Assembly (NCBI GenBank): GCA_050735975.1
Contig: JBOHVS010000192.1
Span: forward strand, 1 to 17,951
DNA: 17,951 nt
Source: DATMBL01 sp050735975
Lineage (GTDB): Bacteria; Desulfobacterota; Binatia; UBA9968
Reading direction: 5' to 3'
Shown: piece by piece, positions 5,914-13,850 of the stretch
How positions within the stretch are numbered: position 1 is the stretch's first letter
Layout of the letters: the number at the start of each line of letters is the position of its first letter
Made by a program: the position numbers and the translations under genes
The notes under the pieces: generated by a model
The model's input: the letters and a program-made list of their open reading frames with translations, nothing else
The model's database searches: none
What the model was told of the DNA's origin: nothing

Positions 5914-7007
5914 ACATCGTGGACCAGGTTCCGGAATATATTCGCACCTTGGTGCCCTACGCGCCCGGCAAGCCGATCGAAGAAGTCGAGCGGGAATACG
6001 GAATCGCAAATTCGGTTAAGCTCGCTTCGAATGAGAATCCTCTCGGACCTTCACCGAAAGCGCTCAAGGCGATTGGCGAAAGACTGGAGCAGCTGCATCT
6101 GTATCCGGACGGTGATTGCTTTTATCTAAAACATGGACTGGCCAAAAAGCTGGCCGTTGACCCCGAACAGCTCATATTCGGCAATGGATCTAACGAAATC
6201 ATCGAGTTGGCGGCGCGTACGTTTTTGCGCGCGGGCGATGAGGCTATCATGGCCCGGCAGGCGTTCGTCGTTTACAAGCTGATCGTGCAGGCGTTCGGCG
6301 GCGTGGCGAAGGAACTGCCGTTACAAAATTTCACTCATGATCTCGAATCGATTGCGAGAGCGGTTTCATCCAGGACCCGGATCGTTTTTCTGGCCAATCC
6401 GAATAACCCGACGGGAACGATCTATCGCCGCGACGACTGGGAGCGCTTTCTGGAGCAGGTTCCGGCGAATGTGCTGATTATCGCGGATGAGGCGTATTTC
6501 GAGTATGTTGGCGCTTCGGATTACCCCGATTCATTACAGTATCGGGAGCGTGGACCAACGTTGTTGACTTTGCGAACGTTCTCGAAGCTCTACGGCTTGG
6601 CTGGTTTGAGAATCGGTTATGGAATCGGCTCGAAGGAAATCGTAAGTCTGATGCAGCGGGTGCGCCAGCCGTTCAATGTCAATGCCCCGGCTCAATGGGG
6701 AGCGCTGGCAGCGTTGGATGACCGCGAGCACGTGCAACGCAGCCTGGCGGTTAACCGGGAAGGGATGGCGTATCTCACGCAAGAGCTTGCCCGTCTCGGT
6801 TTGGAGTACGTCCCGAGTCATGCGAATTTTATCTTGATCCGCGTGGGAAACGGCGAAGCGGTTTTCAAACAGCTTCTCGGACAAGGGATCATCGTGCGGC
6901 CCATGGCGGTGTATGATTTTCCGGAATACGTGAGAGTCACCGTGGGGACGGCGGAAGAAAACTCGAAGTTCATCGAGGGGCTCCAAAAAACGACTAAGGC
7001 GCGCTGA
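5910..7007 (+). CDS. hisC: Histidinol-phosphate / aromatic aminotransferase (class I/II PLP)
   Basis: A 365-residue fold-type I aminotransferase. It shows LASNENPLGPSP near the N-terminus, the NPNNPTG motif (163-169), DEAY (193-196) for the pyridine-ring Asp, and TFSKLYGLAGLRIGY, where K226 should bind pyridoxal phosphate and R234 the substrate carboxylate. The family makes histidinol phosphate from imidazole-acetol phosphate, but HisC-like enzymes often also transaminate phenylpyruvate, hydroxyphenylpyruvate or prephenate. Its place between pheA and tyrA, with no other his gene in view, suggests an aromatic role here, alone or in addition to histidine synthesis (inference from context). The ATG overlaps the pheA stop. 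Confidence 0.93.
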   Translation: MNIVDQVPEYIRTLVPYAPGKPIEEVEREYGIANSVKLASNENPLGPSPKALKAIGERLEQLHLYPDGDCFYLKHGLAKKLAVDPEQLIFGNGSNEIIELAARTFLRAGDEAIMARQAFVVYKLIVQAFGGVAKELPLQNFTHDLESIARAVSSRTRIVFLANPNNPTGTIYRRDDWERFLEQVPANVLIIADEAYFEYVGASDYPDSLQYRERGPTLLTLRTFSKLYGLAGLRIGYGIGSKEIVSLMQRVRQPFNVNAPAQWGALAALDDREHVQRSLAVNREGMAYLTQELARLGLEYVPSHANFILIRVGNGEAVFKQLLGQGIIVRPMAVYDFPEYVRVTVGTAEENSKFIEGLQKTTKAR

Positions 7008-7051
7008 TGGAACGCTGCAAGACATTCGACTGTGTGAAAACTAGCCCATCA

Positions 7052-7135
7052 CCGTTCGACGACGCTCAGAGCGATCGGCTAAGTCGTGGAAATTACAATC
7101 ATCGACCGTTCGTGCTGAGCCGCGTCGAAGCACGG
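7052..7135. repeat. Interspersed inverted repeat in the hisC-tyrA gap
   Basis: The left arm (7052-7078) reads CCGTTCGACGACGCTCAG and on to CGATCGG. The right arm (7106-7135) is its diverged reverse complement, containing GTGCTGAGCCGCGTCGAAG. Shared core: TTCGAC-x2-3-GCTCAG with flanking ACGG-type ends, around a 27-base centre. A second copy lies in the tyrA-aroA gap. The frame at 7007-7201 that runs through this copy is most likely just the repeat being open by chance. Confidence 0.75.
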
Positions 7136-7191
7136 GAAGAGAGTTTTCACATAGTCGGGACAATGGCGATGCTGATCGGGAGGGCGGTCGA

Positions 7192-8055
7192 GTGCCGGTA
7201 ATGTTTCGGCGGATGGTGGTGGTCGGGGTCGGCTTGATTGGCGGTTCTCTGGCGCTGGACGCCCGCAAGCGCGGATTGGTGGAGGAGATTATCGGTTTCG
7301 GCCGCAGCGAAAAGAATCTCAGGCTGGCTAAGAAACGCGGTGTCATCGACCGGTTCCTGCTTGATGAAGGCGAGGCGCCGAGCGATACGGATTTTTTGCT
7401 CAACGCTGCGCCGGTACAGGCTGTGGTTTCAACTACAGCTTCGTTTCTGCCGGCCTTGCGGCCCGGCTGCATTGTCAGTGACGTGGGAAGCGTCAAAGGT
7501 GAACTGGTACGGGGAATGGATAAATTGCTTCCTCGCGAGGTTTCTTTTGTCGGAGCGCACCCGATTGCCGGGGGCGAACAATGGGGCGCGGAAGCGGCGA
7601 AGACCGATCTTTTCGTTCATCATCGCTGCATTCTGACGCCGACAAGGAAAACCGATCCGCGAGCACTCAAAAAGATCGCAACGCTCTGGCGCCGCGTCGG
7701 AGCACGGGTGGAGATCATGGATCCCGACATTCACGACATGATTCTTGGGATTGTCAGCCACCTCCCGCATGTGCTGGTTTACGCGCTCGTGAATGCTCTC
7801 GGGCGCACGCGGGTGCCAGGCGTCGATTTGAAGTCCTACTGTGCGGGCGGGTTTAAGGACTTTACCAGGATAGCCTCGAGCCGACCCGAGCTGTGGCGCG
7901 ACATCTGCCTGATGAATCGCAAAGCGATCGGCAAATCCTTGGGCGATTACATCAAGCGTCTGGAGCAACTCAAGCATTGGATCGATGACGGCAACGGAGC
8001 CCTTTTGGAAGGAGAATTTGCCCGGGCGAACGAAATTCGGGGACAGATTGCCTAG
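7192..8055 (+). CDS. tyrA: Prephenate (or arogenate) dehydrogenase
   Basis: Oxidative decarboxylation of prephenate to 4-hydroxyphenylpyruvate, the tyrosine branch. The 287-residue product has the Rossmann dinucleotide motif GVGLIGGS (12-19). SDVGSVKG, then GAHPIAGG (about 121-128), and SHLPH (189-193) with active-site histidines follow, and then GGFKDFTRIASS. The end of the second strand is GFGRSEKN, with no acidic residue where strict NAD enzymes carry Asp, so NADP use is possible (inference). There is no N-terminal chorismate mutase domain, consistent with that activity residing in PheA. Translation starts at GTG 7192 with GGGAGG eight bases upstream; ATG 7201 is an alternative. The 184-base gap before it is filled mainly by an interspersed repeat. 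Confidence 0.94.
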   Translation: MPVMFRRMVVVGVGLIGGSLALDARKRGLVEEIIGFGRSEKNLRLAKKRGVIDRFLLDEGEAPSDTDFLLNAAPVQAVVSTTASFLPALRPGCIVSDVGSVKGELVRGMDKLLPREVSFVGAHPIAGGEQWGAEAAKTDLFVHHRCILTPTRKTDPRALKKIATLWRRVGARVEIMDPDIHDMILGIVSHLPHVLVYALVNALGRTRVPGVDLKSYCAGGFKDFTRIASSRPELWRDICLMNRKAIGKSLGDYIKRLEQLKHWIDDGNGALLEGEFARANEIRGQIA

Positions 8056-8081
8056 CGGGGTTGCTGAAAAATGGTCTTGAT

Positions 8082-8167
8082 GCTTCGACAGGCTCAGCAT
8101 GGACGGAAAATCACCGATGACTTCGCGGTGTATTCCGTTCGCCCTGAGCGGGTCGAAGGGTGAACGG
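8082..8167. repeat. Interspersed inverted repeat in the tyrA-aroA gap
   Basis: The left arm (8082-8106) begins GCTTCGACAGGCTCAGCATG. The right arm (8135-8167) reads CCGTTCGCCCTGAGCGGG and on to GTCGAAGG. Reverse-complementing the right arm gives the same CTTCGAC..GCTCAG core and ACGG end as the left arm. It is a diverged copy of the element at 7052-7135. Within the centre, CACCGATGACTTCGCGGTG can form a smaller hairpin. Confidence 0.75.
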
Positions 8168-8200
8168 AGGGATTTTCGGTGGCTTGCTAGAGCGTGAAGT

Positions 8201-9487
8201 ATGAGAAGGATAGCCGAGATCAAAAAGCCTTTGCGCGGGGAACTTACGGTTCCCGGCGACAAGTCCATTGCTCACCGCGCGGTGATTCTGGCGAGCATCG
8301 CGGGCGGCCGGAGCCGGGTCTTTAATCTATCCGGCGGTGATGATAATTCACGGACGGTGCGCGCGTTTCGACAAATGGGAGTCGGGATCTTTCGGGAAGG
8401 AAATGCGCTGTGCATTGATGGCAAAAACTGGGATGGCCTGGCAGCGCCGGGGGAGACCATAGATTGCGGCAACTCGGGAACGACCATGCGTTTGCTCTCC
8501 GGTCTTTTGGCGGGACGGCCGTTTAGGAGTCAACTGGACGGCGACTCGTCTTTGCGCGGACGGCCTATGCAGCGGATCATAGAGCCTTTGGGCCGAATGG
8601 GCGCGCGGATTACGAGCAAGAACGGCGACGGGCTAGCTCCTCTGGAGATCCACGGCGGCAAGCTGAATGGCGTTGATCACCGGATGCCCGTTGCCAGCGC
8701 GCAGGTGAAGTCGGCGATTCTATTAGCGGGACTTCAGGCGCAGGGTGTTACGACATTGGAAGAACCCCTCAAGTCACGGGATCACACCGAACTCATGATT
8801 CGGGGCTTTGGGGGAGATGTTTCCATCGAGTGCAGATCTGTTAGGATCAAGGGTGGACAGGCTCTATCCGCAAGAGACGTGCACATTCCCGGCGATATTT
8901 CTTCCGCGGCATTCTTTATGGTTGCGGCTGCACTGATTCCTGGTTCGGACCTGATTATTCGCGGAGTCGGCTGTAATCCGACCCGTGATGGAGTGATCGA
9001 AGTTCTCCGTCGCATGGGAGGTTCAATTGAGCTGATGAATGAGCGGATGGAGACCGGCGAGCCGGTGGCTGATCTGCGGATCTTGGGCGGCCGGCTCAGT
9101 GGAGTTGATGTCGGCTCGGAGTTGGTCGCGCGGACGATCGACGAGTACCCGGTTTTGGCAATCGCGGCGGCATTGGCGGAGGGAACAACGAGGTTCTCGG
9201 ACGTAAAAGAGCTTCGGTACAAGGAATCGGACCGAATCGCAGCCATGACCGAGGGGCTTCGGAGACTAGGCGTGGACGTCGAGGAGCGTGAAGATGGCAT
9301 GACCATTCGCGGACGCGAGGGGCTCGAGAGGGCGACAGTAAGGAGCTTTGGTGACCATCGCGTGGCGATGTCCATGGCGGTTGCCGGCCTGACAAGCGAC
9401 GGCGGGGTAGAGATCGACGATGCCGGGTGCGTTGATATTTCGTTCCCGGGCTTCTTCGAATTGATGGATAAGGTAACCGCGGCGTAG
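8201..9487 (+). CDS. aroA: 3-phosphoshikimate 1-carboxyvinyltransferase (EPSP synthase), class II-like
   Basis: The sixth shikimate-pathway step, joining PEP and shikimate-3-phosphate. The 428-residue protein shows PGDKSIAHRA (18-27), the PEP-site loop GNSGTTMRL (90-98), LRGRPM (119-123 area), TIDEYP with catalytic Asp (314), KESDR (341-345) and GDHR (384-387). It contains all four short motifs I know as marks of class II, less glyphosate-sensitive enzymes: GDK-x (19-22), SAQVK (166-170), RDHTE (193-197) and NPTR (259-262). The loop reads NSGTT as in Gram-positive enzymes, not NAGTA as in class I. The start is ATG 8201 with only a weak AAG upstream. It supplies EPSP for chorismate, used by PheA and TyrA. 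Confidence 0.96.
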   Translation: MRRIAEIKKPLRGELTVPGDKSIAHRAVILASIAGGRSRVFNLSGGDDNSRTVRAFRQMGVGIFREGNALCIDGKNWDGLAAPGETIDCGNSGTTMRLLSGLLAGRPFRSQLDGDSSLRGRPMQRIIEPLGRMGARITSKNGDGLAPLEIHGGKLNGVDHRMPVASAQVKSAILLAGLQAQGVTTLEEPLKSRDHTELMIRGFGGDVSIECRSVRIKGGQALSARDVHIPGDISSAAFFMVAAALIPGSDLIIRGVGCNPTRDGVIEVLRRMGGSIELMNERMETGEPVADLRILGGRLSGVDVGSELVARTIDEYPVLAIAAALAEGTTRFSDVKELRYKESDRIAAMTEGLRRLGVDVEEREDGMTIRGREGLERATVRSFGDHRVAMSMAVAGLTSDGGVEIDDAGCVDISFPGFFELMDKVTAA

Positions 9488-9517
9488 AAGAGCGAATGCG
9501 ATTGTGGGCGAACCAAG

Positions 9518-10195
9518 GTGAATCAGTTGATTATTGCCATAGACGGGCCGTCAGGCGCAGGTAAAAGCACCCTCGCGAAACGACTCGCCAAAGATTTAGG
9601 CTTTACCTATTTGGACACCGGCGCCATGTATAGGGCCCTGGCTCTAAAAATTTTGCACACGCGGACGGATCTCGCGGATGAACCCGCGCTTAAGACGCTG
9701 GTCGCGAACACGGAGATAAATTTAGTTGAGCGGTCGGGAAGCCTCCTGGTGTTTTTGGATGGAGTTGAGGTCTCGGATATGATTCGGACGCCGGAAGTCA
9801 GCCAGATGGCGTCCAAAGCTTCCGCTGTGAAAATCGTTCGCGAGAGAATGCTCGAGCTACAAAGGAAAGCGGGCCATAAAGGCAAGGTCGTCGCGGAAGG
9901 GAGAGATATCGGCACCGTCGTGTTTCCGGAGGCGGAAGTCAAAATTTTTCTCAATGCTTCCGTCGACGAGAGAGCGCGCAGGAGGTTCGAGGAACTCCGC
10001 GCGGCGGGCCGAAAGGTCACTATCGAGGAGACGCTTCGGGAAATGAACGAACGGGATAAGCGCGATAGCGAGCGAGATTTGGCTCCCTTGTGCAAGGCCG
10101 CGGATGCGGTGACGATTGACAATTCGCTTCTGAGCGTTAGCGAGGTAGCAAAGCGAGCGCTCGAGCAAGTTCGCAAAAGATCCTTACAAATTTAA
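9518..10195 (+). CDS. cmk: Cytidylate kinase
   Basis: Phosphorylates CMP and dCMP with ATP in pyrimidine nucleotide recycling. The 225-residue product has the P-loop GPSGAGKS (10-17), the NMP-binding YLDTGAMYRA (31-40), the insert typical of bacterial CMP kinases (about 60-110), EGRDIGTVVFPEA (127-139), and a lid with RRRFEELRAAG followed by RDKRDSERDLAPL. Length is typical. The start is uncertain: GTG 9518 is used here, but AGGTGA at 9516-9521 lies well placed for TTG 9527, which would give MIIAIDGPSG. It follows aroA after 30 bases and precedes rpsA; the aroA-cmk-rpsA order is widespread in proteobacteria. Confidence 0.95.
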   Translation: MNQLIIAIDGPSGAGKSTLAKRLAKDLGFTYLDTGAMYRALALKILHTRTDLADEPALKTLVANTEINLVERSGSLLVFLDGVEVSDMIRTPEVSQMASKASAVKIVRERMLELQRKAGHKGKVVAEGRDIGTVVFPEAEVKIFLNASVDERARRRFEELRAAGRKVTIEETLREMNERDKRDSERDLAPLCKAADAVTIDNSLLSVSEVAKRALEQVRKRSLQI

Positions 10196-10203
10196 GAATG
10201 ATC

Positions 10204-10211
10204 GGAGTAGG
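10204..10211 (+). promoter_or_regulatory. Ribosome-binding site supporting the second ATG of rpsA
   Basis: GGAG (10204-10207) and AGG (10209-10211) lie eight and four bases before ATG 10216. The first in-frame ATG at 10198 has no such sequence ahead of it (it follows CAAATTTAAGA). Initiation at 10216 is therefore preferred. Confidence 0.5.
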
Positions 10212-10215
10212 TTTC

Positions 10216-11970
10216 ATGGATCAAAAGGATGAAGGAACAAAAGGCGCCGCCGCGGGGGGCGCTACCGAGTTTGAAACTCTCTTTGAGGAAAGCCTCCGTT
10301 CGGTGAAGCCGGGCGGGATTGTCAAAGGAACGGTAGTCGGGATCACATCGACTCACGTCTTGATTGACGTCGGCTATAAATCCGAAGGGCAGATTCCCAT
10401 ACAGGAGTTCATGGATCGGCAAGGTAACGTGCAAGCGAAGGTCGGCGACGAGATCGACGTCTACTTCGATTCGTCGGAGAATGCGAATGGCGGGATCGTT
10501 CTGTCGCGCCAACGCGCCGAGAACATGAAAATCTGGGAAGTGATCGAAAAGGCGTGCAATGAAGGAACGCCGATTCAAGGCTACATAGTCGGCAAGGTCA
10601 AGGGCGGCTTTAAAGTCGATGTCGGTGTTCCTGGATTTCTTCCCGGCTCTCATGTCGATATCAGACCCACGCGGAATCTGGATAAGTTTATTGGGACGAC
10701 CGACCGATTTGCCGTTCTGAAATACAACCGCGCCCGCGGCAACGTGGTGCTTTCGCGCAGGGCTGTCTTGGAAAAGGAACGTGATAGTCTCAAGCAAGAA
10801 GTCCTCAAAGTTTTGGAAGAAGGCGTGATTCTGGAAGGCACGGTCAAGAATATTACCGGCTATGGCGCCTTCGTTGATTTGGGCGGGATCGACGGCATCC
10901 TTCATATCAGCGATATGTCGTGGGGACGAATTAACCACCCATCCGAAATCTTGCAGGTGGCAGAAAAAGTGAAGGTCGTCGTTCTCAAGTTCGACCCTGA
11001 AAAGGAACGTATCTCGCTCGGCATGAAACAATTGACGCCTGATCCCTGGCATACCGTGGCGGCGAAATATAGCGTGGGCGCGCGCGTTCAGGGTAAGGTC
11101 ATCAGTCTCATGGACTATGGCGCCTTCGTCGAACTGGAGCCTGGAATCGAGGGGCTGATCCACATCTCGGAAATGTCTTGGACGCGCAAGGTGGCGCACC
11201 CTTCGAAGGTCCTGCAAGCCGGCCAAAACGTTGAGGTCGTTATCCTTAACGTCGATCCCAATCACCGCCGCATCTCATTAGGTCTCAAGCAAGTCCTGCC
11301 CAACCCGTGGGAAGAGGCGAGACAGAAGTACCCGGTGGGAAGCATCATCAAGGGCCCGGTCCGAAACATCACGGACTTTGGGATATTCGTCGGTATCGAG
11401 GAGGGAATCGACGGGTTAGTGCATGTTTCCGACTTGCACTGGACAAAGAAGGTCAAGCATCCGTCCGAACTTTACAAAAAAGGCGATGTTGTGGAGGCCA
11501 AGGTGATGGGTGTCAACGTTGAGAACGAGCGGTTTTCCCTCGGAATCAAGCAGCTCGGTACGGATCCATGGAAAATCATCGCCGAGCGTTATCCGATGGG
11601 TTCGAAGATCAAAGGACAAGTCACCAGCGTGCCCGACTTCGGAGTATTCGTGCGGATCGAAGAAGGGGTAGAAGGTTTGATCCACGTCTCTCAGTTGAGC
11701 ACGGAGCGAGTGGATAAGCCCTCGGGCCTGTTCAAACCAGGAGACGAAGTCGAGGCCGAAGTCATCAATATCGATGCCAACGATAGGAAAATCGGCCTCA
11801 GCATTCGCGCCCTGCGCCGGACCGAGGAACGCCAGGAGATGGAAAATTACCTTCGCCGGGAGAAGGAAGGCGGGCGATTTTCTTTTGAGTCGATCTTGAA
11901 CGAGGAGCTTCGACTCGATCGGGATGAAGAGGGACAACCCAATCGCAAAGGGAAAGGCGACAATTCATAA
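10216..11970 (+). CDS. rpsA: 30S ribosomal protein S1
   Basis: Binds mRNA on the small subunit and aids initiation on structured leaders. The product is 584 residues from ATG 10216 (590 from ATG 10198). Six S1 OB-fold domains can be traced. In numbering from the first ATG they lie at about 38-106, 123-189, 208-278, 293-365, 380-452 and 467-539. Domains 3-6 share the strong repeat 'G-x-V... YGAFV-L...G-EGL-H-S-S... HPS... G... V-V-D... ISLG-KQL-PDPW'. Domains 1 and 2 are diverged, as usual for the ribosome-docking part. A charged, Arg/Glu-rich tail ends the protein. The six-domain form is typical of proteobacteria-like lineages. No ispH lies between cmk and rpsA, unlike several related operons. 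Confidence 0.96.
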   Translation: MDQKDEGTKGAAAGGATEFETLFEESLRSVKPGGIVKGTVVGITSTHVLIDVGYKSEGQIPIQEFMDRQGNVQAKVGDEIDVYFDSSENANGGIVLSRQRAENMKIWEVIEKACNEGTPIQGYIVGKVKGGFKVDVGVPGFLPGSHVDIRPTRNLDKFIGTTDRFAVLKYNRARGNVVLSRRAVLEKERDSLKQEVLKVLEEGVILEGTVKNITGYGAFVDLGGIDGILHISDMSWGRINHPSEILQVAEKVKVVVLKFDPEKERISLGMKQLTPDPWHTVAAKYSVGARVQGKVISLMDYGAFVELEPGIEGLIHISEMSWTRKVAHPSKVLQAGQNVEVVILNVDPNHRRISLGLKQVLPNPWEEARQKYPVGSIIKGPVRNITDFGIFVGIEEGIDGLVHVSDLHWTKKVKHPSELYKKGDVVEAKVMGVNVENERFSLGIKQLGTDPWKIIAERYPMGSKIKGQVTSVPDFGVFVRIEEGVEGLIHVSQLSTERVDKPSGLFKPGDEVEAEVINIDANDRKIGLSIRALRRTEERQEMENYLRREKEGGRFSFESILNEELRLDRDEEGQPNRKGKGDNS

Positions 11971-11985
11971 TCAAAAAGAGGTACC

Positions 11986-12885
11986 ATGACGAGAAGACAT
12001 CCGATACTTAAGGGCGTTGGAATCATCTCCGTGTTAATTTTGGTGCTTTTCGTTACCGTATTTTTCTATGCCTATTTGACCGGTGGTGATGCAAGAACCC
12101 TTTCGTTGCTTAGCGGAGAAGGGGTAGGCGTGCTTCAGGTTCAGGGATCGATCGACGACTCCCACTCGATCTTGACCGAGCTTAAGCAGTTCAAAGAGGC
12201 CCCGTGGATCAAGGCCGTCGTCATCCGCATCGATTCTCCCGGCGGAGCCGTCGCTCCGACTCAGGAGATCTTTGGAGAGATTCAGAAGATGAAGAACAAA
12301 AAGCCGCTGATCGCCTCTATGGGTGGCATGGCAACCTCGGGCGGATATTACATCGCAAGCGCATGCGATCAGATCGTTGCCAACCCGGGGACGCTCACAG
12401 GTTCGATCGGTGTCATCATGCAATTGGGAAACGTCGAGGATCTGATGAAAAAGATCGGCGTTAAATCCTATAGCGTAAAGAGCGGCGCCAACAAGGACAT
12501 CGGTTCTCCATTCCAGCCGCTATCGCCCGAGGGCAAAGCGATCCTCCAGTCTCTCGTGGATAACGTGCATAATCAGTTCGTCGACGCAGTTGCGGAAGCC
12601 AGAAGCATGGAAGAGGCCGAAGTGAGAAAGCTCGCAGACGGTCGCGTTTACTCTGGCGCGCAAGCGAAGGAATTAGGTCTCGTAGACCGGTTGGGCAGTC
12701 TCCAGGATGCCATTGAATTGGCCGCAAAACGCGCGGGATTGGAGGAAGATCCGGCCGTTTATTACTCGCGCGAAGAGCAGGGGGCGTGGTGGGAGAGATT
12801 GTTAATGTCCGTGATTGGCCGCCGGTTGCCCGGCAGTGAACGCGGCGGGCTGCGTTACGAGTGGTCGCCATCTTGGCTTCACTGA
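11986..12885 (+). CDS. sppA: Signal peptide peptidase SppA, short (36K-type) form
   Basis: A membrane-bound serine protease that degrades cleaved signal peptides. The 299-residue product has one N-terminal membrane segment (about 10-30, GVGIISVLILVLFVTVFFYA) and a ClpP-like core. RIDSPGGAVAPTQEI (81-95) forms the oxyanion region. The nucleophile is expected at S118 in GGMATSGGYYIAS and the general base at K170 in SGANKDIGSPF. Their spacing of 52 matches the Ser-Lys dyad spacing I recall for Bacillus SppA. A single catalytic domain with one membrane segment indicates the short oligomeric type, not the duplicated E. coli form. AGAGG lies six bases before ATG 11986. Position between rpsA and an IHF gene matches deltaproteobacterial operons. 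Confidence 0.94.
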   Translation: MTRRHPILKGVGIISVLILVLFVTVFFYAYLTGGDARTLSLLSGEGVGVLQVQGSIDDSHSILTELKQFKEAPWIKAVVIRIDSPGGAVAPTQEIFGEIQKMKNKKPLIASMGGMATSGGYYIASACDQIVANPGTLTGSIGVIMQLGNVEDLMKKIGVKSYSVKSGANKDIGSPFQPLSPEGKAILQSLVDNVHNQFVDAVAEARSMEEAEVRKLADGRVYSGAQAKELGLVDRLGSLQDAIELAAKRAGLEEDPAVYYSREEQGAWWERLLMSVIGRRLPGSERGGLRYEWSPSWLH

Positions 12886-12954
12886 TCGGGCAACCGGGAA
12901 CACGCCAAGCTTAAAAATCAGAATAGATTTTTTTTCGTATCGTGAGGGGGTGCT

Positions 12955-13260
12955 ATGACAAAAAGAGATTTAATCGACGAGGTCAATAAGCGATTTCCGC
13001 ATCTTTCCCGGAAAGACTCGGAAGTCATAATCAACGCGATCTTCGACTCCATGATCGATGCGCTCGCGCAGGGAGATCGGATCGAGATTCGCGGTTTCGG
13101 CAGTTTCGTCGTGAAACATCGACGCGCGAGGCAAGGGCGAAATCCGAAAAGCGGCGTGCTGGTCTCCGTGGCCGCGAAGAGAGTGCCGTTTTTCAAGGTC
13201 GGCAAAGAGCTGCGTCTGCGGGTTGACGGTAAAGAGGTGACGGAGGCCGATGTCGAATGA
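12955..13260 (+). CDS. ihfB: Integration host factor beta / HU-family DNA-bending protein
   Basis: A 101-residue dimeric nucleoid protein. The product starts MTKRDLIDEVNKRFPHLSRKD, has the strongly conserved IEIRGFGSFVVKHRRARQGRNPKSG (about 43-66) with the intercalating Pro at the tip of the DNA-binding arm, and VPFFKVGKELRLRV. The start MTK and GRNPKSG fit IHF-beta better than HU, and position after sppA (or rpsA) is typical of ihfB; HU cannot be excluded. It would need an IhfA partner elsewhere to form classical IHF. GAGGGGG precedes ATG 12955. The last codons overlap the start of the HIT gene by four bases (ATGA). Confidence 0.93.
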   Translation: MTKRDLIDEVNKRFPHLSRKDSEVIINAIFDSMIDALAQGDRIEIRGFGSFVVKHRRARQGRNPKSGVLVSVAAKRVPFFKVGKELRLRVDGKEVTEADVE

Positions 13261-13748
13261 AGCGGCTATGGGCCCCCTGGCGAATGGCCTATATAGACCA
13301 GGGTGCCAAAGATGACGGCTGTATTTTTTGTGAGAAGATTCGACAAACGGATCTCCGTGAGGCTTTAGTCTTGGCCGGGACGACTCATTCCGTCATCATG
13401 CTCAACAAATTTCCCTATAACAACGGTCACCTGCTTCTCGCTCCCAGGCGGCATGAAAAACGTCTTTCCAATCTATCCATTCCGGAATATGCTGATCTGA
13501 GCGAAGCGTTGCGCCGATCGGTCGAAATCGTACAGGCGGTGCTTCATCCGGGCGGGATTAATCTGGGCATGAATCTTGAGAAGTGCGCGGGAGCGGGAGT
13601 GGAGGATCATTTGCACTGGCACGTCGTACCGCGCTGGGAGGGAGACACCAATTTTATGCCCGTAGTTGCCGATGTCCGCGTTATGCCGCAACATCTGTTG
13701 GAGAGTTACGATCGCTTCAAGCCGCACTTCGAGAATTTCTCGGTTTGA
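13257..13748 (+). CDS. HIT-family hydrolase, Ap4A phosphorylase-like
   Basis: A 163-residue histidine-triad protein. It starts MKRLWAPWRMAYI, typical of the branch containing bacterial Ap4A phosphorylases/hydrolases. It carries a Cys pair (C22, C25 in GCIFCEK), which in relatives binds zinc with downstream histidines. The HIT motif is DHLHWHVVP: H118, H120 and H122, with the nucleophilic His expected to be H120. NKFPYNNGHLLLAPRRH (about 50-66) is the conserved substrate pocket strand. Likely role: hydrolysis or phosphorolysis of dinucleoside polyphosphates or related nucleotidyl compounds; exact substrate unknown. The start overlaps the ihfB stop, so it is translationally coupled as the last member of the long operon. 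No clear terminator follows. Confidence 0.93.
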   Translation: MKRLWAPWRMAYIDQGAKDDGCIFCEKIRQTDLREALVLAGTTHSVIMLNKFPYNNGHLLLAPRRHEKRLSNLSIPEYADLSEALRRSVEIVQAVLHPGGINLGMNLEKCAGAGVEDHLHWHVVPRWEGDTNFMPVVADVRVMPQHLLESYDRFKPHFENFSV

Positions 13749-13803
13749 CGCTTACGACTGTCAATAATATCCGGAACATCTGAAGCCAGTTCTAACCAAT
13801 CGT

Positions 13804-13818
13804 GGCGCCGACGGCGCC
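13804..13818. repeat. GGCGCC-GAC-GGCGCC hairpin between the operon and the AAA+ gene
   Basis: Two GGCGCC palindromes with a 3-base spacer form a 6-bp GC stem (each half also self-pairs). It lies between the HIT stop and the AAA+ start (102-base gap). GAAAATCTT follows, not a U-tract, so termination is only a possibility. Confidence 0.5.
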
Positions 13819-13850
13819 GAAAATCTTCGCATTAAGGGAGGCAGGTCAAG

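Noticed and set aside
7007..7201. 64-codon frame between hisC and tyrA
   Set aside because: Most of it is the interspersed inverted repeat, with no recognisable domain; it is best seen as an open repeat.
10192..11265. 357-codon minus-strand frame opposite rpsA
   Set aside because: Its His/Asp/Phe-rich composition is the mirror of the repeated S1 domains; rpsA on the + strand is unmistakable.
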